This document shows, one piece after another, positions 60,562 to 64,000 of a DNA stretch of 64,000 nucleotides (positions within the stretch are counted from its first letter, which is position 1; every line of letters begins with the position of its first letter). The notes beneath the pieces were generated by a model. That model worked only from the letters and a program-made list of their open reading frames with translations. It was not told where the DNA came from and made no database searches. The translations under genes and the position numbers were made by a program. This DNA comes from Nepenthes gracilis (lineage: Eukaryota; Streptophyta; Magnoliopsida; Caryophyllales; Nepenthaceae). The stretch spans positions 11,012,037 through 11,076,036 of the forward strand of contig BSYO01000004.1 in assembly GCA_033239525.1 (NCBI GenBank). The letters run 5' to 3'.

Positions 60562-63318
60562 GGGCTACCTGCAACTCGACTCTCCGAAAGATAATACATG
60601 TAGCATGAGCATATGGCTCATGCCTCACCTATGGGAGCACACTATCGAAGGAACTTATCTTAAACAAACTAAATATTTATGGTATTACTTTGGTGTACAA
60701 TTTAACTTAAAAACTTAATATAAATTAATCTTAAGAAAAACTAAATTTAGTTACCAGGTATTATAGAATGCAGAAATGAAACCAATGTGATTAATATTCT
60801 TGCATGATTAGATGTCATATTGTTAAAATATATAGAATTAATTATTCAAGAATAGTTACATAAGGTATCAGATAGAGCACATACAATGATAGAGCATGTA
60901 TGAGATATAAACTGGTCAACGATTGCCTCAATGCCATAAAAAATGGGTACAAAGGATTTTGAGATGAAATTTGGTGTTTCTTATTTGATCTTAATAGTAG
61001 CAGATGTATAAAAAGAGGTTGAACTATTTTTAATATTCATGTTTCTTCCTAAGAAAGTTAGATTTGGCATGACCTCTTGTGTGCTAGTAGTTTCAAGAAT
61101 GGTTAACATCATCACGAGATTGTTGTCATGAGTTGGAGAGTTTATGACCTGTCTATTGTACGATACGAATCTTATAAGGTTGTTGTGATTTCTTGATATG
61201 AAGTCGTGTCTATTTCAAAAAAAAGTTTTACAACATTACTATTAAGAGCAATTAAGGATGACAGTGCGACAATAAAGCTCAAGTAAATTTTAACATATTG
61301 TAAAGAGCCATTAAATATTGGGTCAGACAAAGGCCACCAAGACATAACAAATTTTTTTAACCCAATTAGATATTCTATTGGGGCATAATTAGTGTCCTTT
61401 GATTTCACAAATAACTTATTTGGGAGTTAAAGTTATGGATAGATTAATATATCATTAATCAAGACCCACATATCAACATCACCATTTCATCTTTAGATAC
61501 CATAATTGATGAACAAGTTCATTGAATAGATCAGCACACTTAAGATTAGTTTGAAAGGGTGACTTTTTGCCGATGAACTCATCTATTTTAAGTCTAAAAT
61601 TTTACCTAATTTTCAAATAAAGTTAGTTTCTTTAAGTATAGCCTAAACCCATAACCTAACTGGTGAGATCACGTTTAAAGTAACATCAACTTAGTTATTT
61701 TTAAATAATATACAATTGTAAAGTTTACATTGCCATATCGAGAACTTAAACAGCCGTTCTTTAATTTACAAGTACTTATCAATGAGCTACTGATAATATT
61801 AAAAGTTATTCCCTTTTGTTAGTAGTAACTGAAGACACGGTTTGAGGGAGCATCCTTGTTGGTCTAATGGGGGATCTAGAGAGTTACAAATAGTATTAGA
61901 GTTAGCTCAAGATCACATCGTGTGGCTTGTAGGATTTTTTCAATAGTAAGGTTTTGTAGTATTCCAAGCTATGTGATTCAAGTTAGGAATCCTGTTTTAC
62001 GGAGTAGGATATTTTATATTTTTTATTTATTTCAAAATTTGTATTAAAAAATGTCATAAAAAGGAAAAACAAAGTACAAAATTTCTACTTCATGAAGCAA
62101 AAACCCCGAACTCCTATATGATCAGTTTAAACATGCCATGCAAGTCACACTAACCCATCGACTAGATAAGTTTTGGCCTCCTTTTGGGATGTATCACAAT
62201 TATGATACCACACATTTGTAAATTGACACCCCAAGCTCCACACTAGAAATTTGAGGAGGTTGGCTTCATCTTATAATTATATAAGTATTCTACTACTAAT
62301 TATGAGAGCACTCCTTCCCTTTTCTTGTGGCTAAATGAGACAAAAGGTCAAAGAGAGCAAGGTTGATACCCGATCAAAATGGAGAATGGATTTGAGAGAG
62401 GAATTGGAACTGAAACAATATTAAAATTAATTATTAGAGTGTAAAAATACACAAACAAAGAAAAAATATGATTTTGAAATCATTAAATTTGAAAATTATT
62501 ACACTTAATTTGTATTTATCTCACATCACTTACAATCCATCATAGAGTCGGCTTAGGGATATGACTTCCTCCGAAGTCTCCTTTCATTACTTGGTTGGCC
62601 GCCTTAATTAGTTGGTTAGTTGTGCCTCAATGGAAATTACATTCTCCCGACTTATTATTTATTACTCAATAGTTGTGTGTTGAATATTTCATATAAAGTG
62701 ACAACCTATTATTAATTATCAAGTCATCACGACTAGTGATCATATCACGTTAGACTAAATTTTTATTAGCTTCGATAAAAGCAAAGGTTGTTTGCCCATC
62801 ATATACTTCAGGCTTTGCTCAAACTAATTCTTAAAGATTTGGCTATATTTTTCACTTAATTTGACAAAAATAGTACAATCAAAATGACATTAATATAATT
62901 GAAAGTGAAAGTTGTGAATTTTCTTAATAAAAGAAACAGAGTTCTCTATTATATTGATAGGAAAGGGGAGTCATTCTTTTAAATTATAACAATCTATTTT
63001 TATTAAATATTATGATTATTTTTACTTTTACATTTTATATCAAACAATGGTGTTATCATTTGTTATAGATAGAATGTCATGATTTTGAGGAGGAGACTTT
63101 TATTCTCCCCACAACCAATTGGAGGGCCCGAGCTTCTTCCTACCAAATCTCATGCAGAATAAATTCAAAATCGTTAACAAATATATAAATTAATTTCTGA
63201 GGACCGCCAGTTGGGTATATGGATATCAGGCAAAAGAAAGTGTCCTGCATGACTCATTGAAAGATCTGGACGCCATTTTTTTAGTAATAACATTAACGAG
63301 CCAAATACCAGACACAAT
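60562..63318. other. Decayed repeat-rich stretch, possible Ty3 pol trace on -
   Basis: The - strand reading around 61080-61410 faintly resembles the RNase H region of a Ty3 element (a SPTHDNNL-like piece near 61115). The similarity is weak, and no element ends or clear gag/RT motifs were found. The rest (61450-63300) is AT-rich with nothing recognised. The last about 100 bp belong to the XTH-2 promoter. Confidence 0.25.
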
Positions 63319-63348
63319 ATCAATGAATGAGTGCTTGTCCAATAAGAT
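63319..63348 (+). promoter_or_regulatory. Promoter block shared by the two XTH genes, XTH-2 copy
   Basis: ATCAATGAATGAGTGCTTGTCC and the following AATAAGAT match 37287-37317 at the same distance (195 bp) from the ATG. Confidence 0.55.
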
Positions 63349-63367
63349 GCCTTAGCTGTAACGTCAT

Positions 63368-63378
63368 TATATATAAAA
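63368..63378 (+). promoter_or_regulatory. TATA box of XTH-2
   Basis: TATATATAAAA lies about 146 bp before the start codon, the same arrangement as in XTH-1. Confidence 0.7.
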
Positions 63379-63390
63379 CCCATTAACAAA

Positions 63391-63440
63391 AGCAGCAGCA
63401 GCAGCAGAAGAAGAAGAAGAAGAAGAAGAAGAAGAAGAAA
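63391..63440 (+). repeat. (AGC)n(AGA)n trinucleotide tract in the XTH-2 5' UTR
   Basis: About five AGC followed by about eleven GAA/AGA units lie between TATA box and ATG. XTH-1 has no comparable tract. Confidence 0.9.
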
Positions 63441-63513
63441 GCATTTCAGATCATTAGCCGATCTTTACGATACAGAAATTGTAGGAGAAGGGGGTTCGTC
63501 AGCCACAGATGTA

Positions 63514-64000
63514 ATGGGGAACTCGTTACGAGCATCACTGATCTCACTCTTCATCTCTGCAGTTGTTTTCGATTACTGTTTGGTTGATGCAGCCCTCTCA
63601 GACAGCGTCTACTTCTACTGGGGTGCTCAGCGTGGGAAAATCACAGGCTGGGATGACTGTGAACTCATGCTCTTTAAACAAGGAGGTAGAAAGATAAACA
63701 AGATCCTTCTCCTATTTACTCCATTTTTTTATACTGTATTTTATCAAAATGTTCTTCCATTTTATAAAATTTGAGAAATAACTTTTCAAACAACAACTAT
63801 AACTAAAATGGGAGACAGTCCTAATATAAAGTACATGGTTTAAGAAGAATTTGATGGTGGTAAAATGGAGATGCGTGCGACGCTGTAATGTGGAGCTTAC
63901 TGGGCGATGGTAAAGTCTTCAAAACTCATCTTTCTCACACGAGAACGTTCTGCTTATTCTGCATTTGATTATCAGGATCTGGAATCGCATCAAAGGCCAG
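63514..64000 (+). CDS. XTH: Xyloglucan endotransglucosylase/hydrolase (GH16), 5' part, runs off the window
   Basis: Exon 1 is 63514-63685 (172 bp, exactly the XTH-1 exon-1 length) and exon 2 starts at 63976 after TTATCAG. The intron is 290 bp versus 111 bp in XTH-1, with the same phase-1 position. The protein begins with a hydrophobic signal peptide, then [20 protein letters not shown], closely matching [20 protein letters not shown] of XTH-1. Exon 2 opens with SGIASKA (SGIVSRA in XTH-1). The catalytic exon lies outside the window, so activity cannot be judged. Same strand, shared promoter block and shared structure make it a tandem duplicate of XTH-1 with the same presumed cell-wall role. 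Confidence 0.92.

Noticed and set aside
61172..61408. Ty3 pol ORF on the - strand
   Set aside because: Resemblance to RNase H is too weak to call a gene; left as a low-confidence trace in the spacer entry.

Overview
This window looks like nuclear DNA of a dicot-like flowering plant. It is AT-rich, has intron-containing genes with plant-type GT-AG splice sites, and most of it is transposable-element debris in various states of decay. I recognise three host loci. Two are xyloglucan endotransglucosylase/hydrolase (XTH, family GH16) genes in tandem on the + strand: a complete four-exon gene at 37481-39310 and a second copy at 63514 that runs off the right edge. The third is a TMEM234-like small membrane protein gene on the - strand at 9340-9771. 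A decayed XTH last exon at about 7972-8310 shows that the XTH cluster once had at least one more member. The two good XTH genes share exon-1 length, splice phase and a promoter block, so they are tandem duplicates now separated by about 24 kb of mobile DNA.

Left third (1-26.4 kb): a partial LTR (1-2528), an LTR with a recognisable primer binding site (2973-5663, sense on -), unassigned sequence, the XTH relic, the TMEM234 island, then a large nested Copia element (11501 to about 24815, sense on -). Its two LTRs, polypurine tract, primer binding site, start of gag, gag zinc knuckle and an accessory 'plant transposon protein' ORF can all be placed, but pol is gone. The accessory ORF is split by a solo LTR (13266-17698), which itself holds a TTA-flanked inverted-repeat element with a long TAA microsatellite. 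The gag region is split by another LTR-type insertion (about 19986-23640). Beyond it lies a gag-like ORF of the 'putative gypsy type transposon' kind (24986-26170), broken by three in-frame stops.

Middle (26.4-37.3 kb): a solo LTR (27627-30351) with a younger Copia solo LTR inside it (28208-28931, perfect 5-bp target duplication), a 291-bp tandem duplication at 31.1 kb, and a second copy (32742-35450) of the LTR family seen at 2973.

Right (39.3-63.3 kb): after XTH-1 comes a solo LTR with a perfect AGGGG duplication (40197-42411), then an old Ty3/gypsy chromovirus (42436-52678) with both LTRs, PBS, gag, RT/RNase H/integrase/chromodomain remnants and PPT. Its gag is interrupted by a solo LTR carrying a large minisatellite (44766-47636). 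Further on is a complete-ended 6.2-kb CACTA transposon (54325-60558, target duplication AGT). It has no visible transposase but contains exon-like host sequence, including a roughly 490-bp gene fragment with one internal stop, so it looks like a gene-capturing (Pack-CACTA) element. The stretch from 60.6 to 63.3 kb is decayed and mostly unassigned, followed by the promoter of XTH-2.

All boundaries come from reading the sequence by eye. Family names rest on motif recognition and were not checked by database search.
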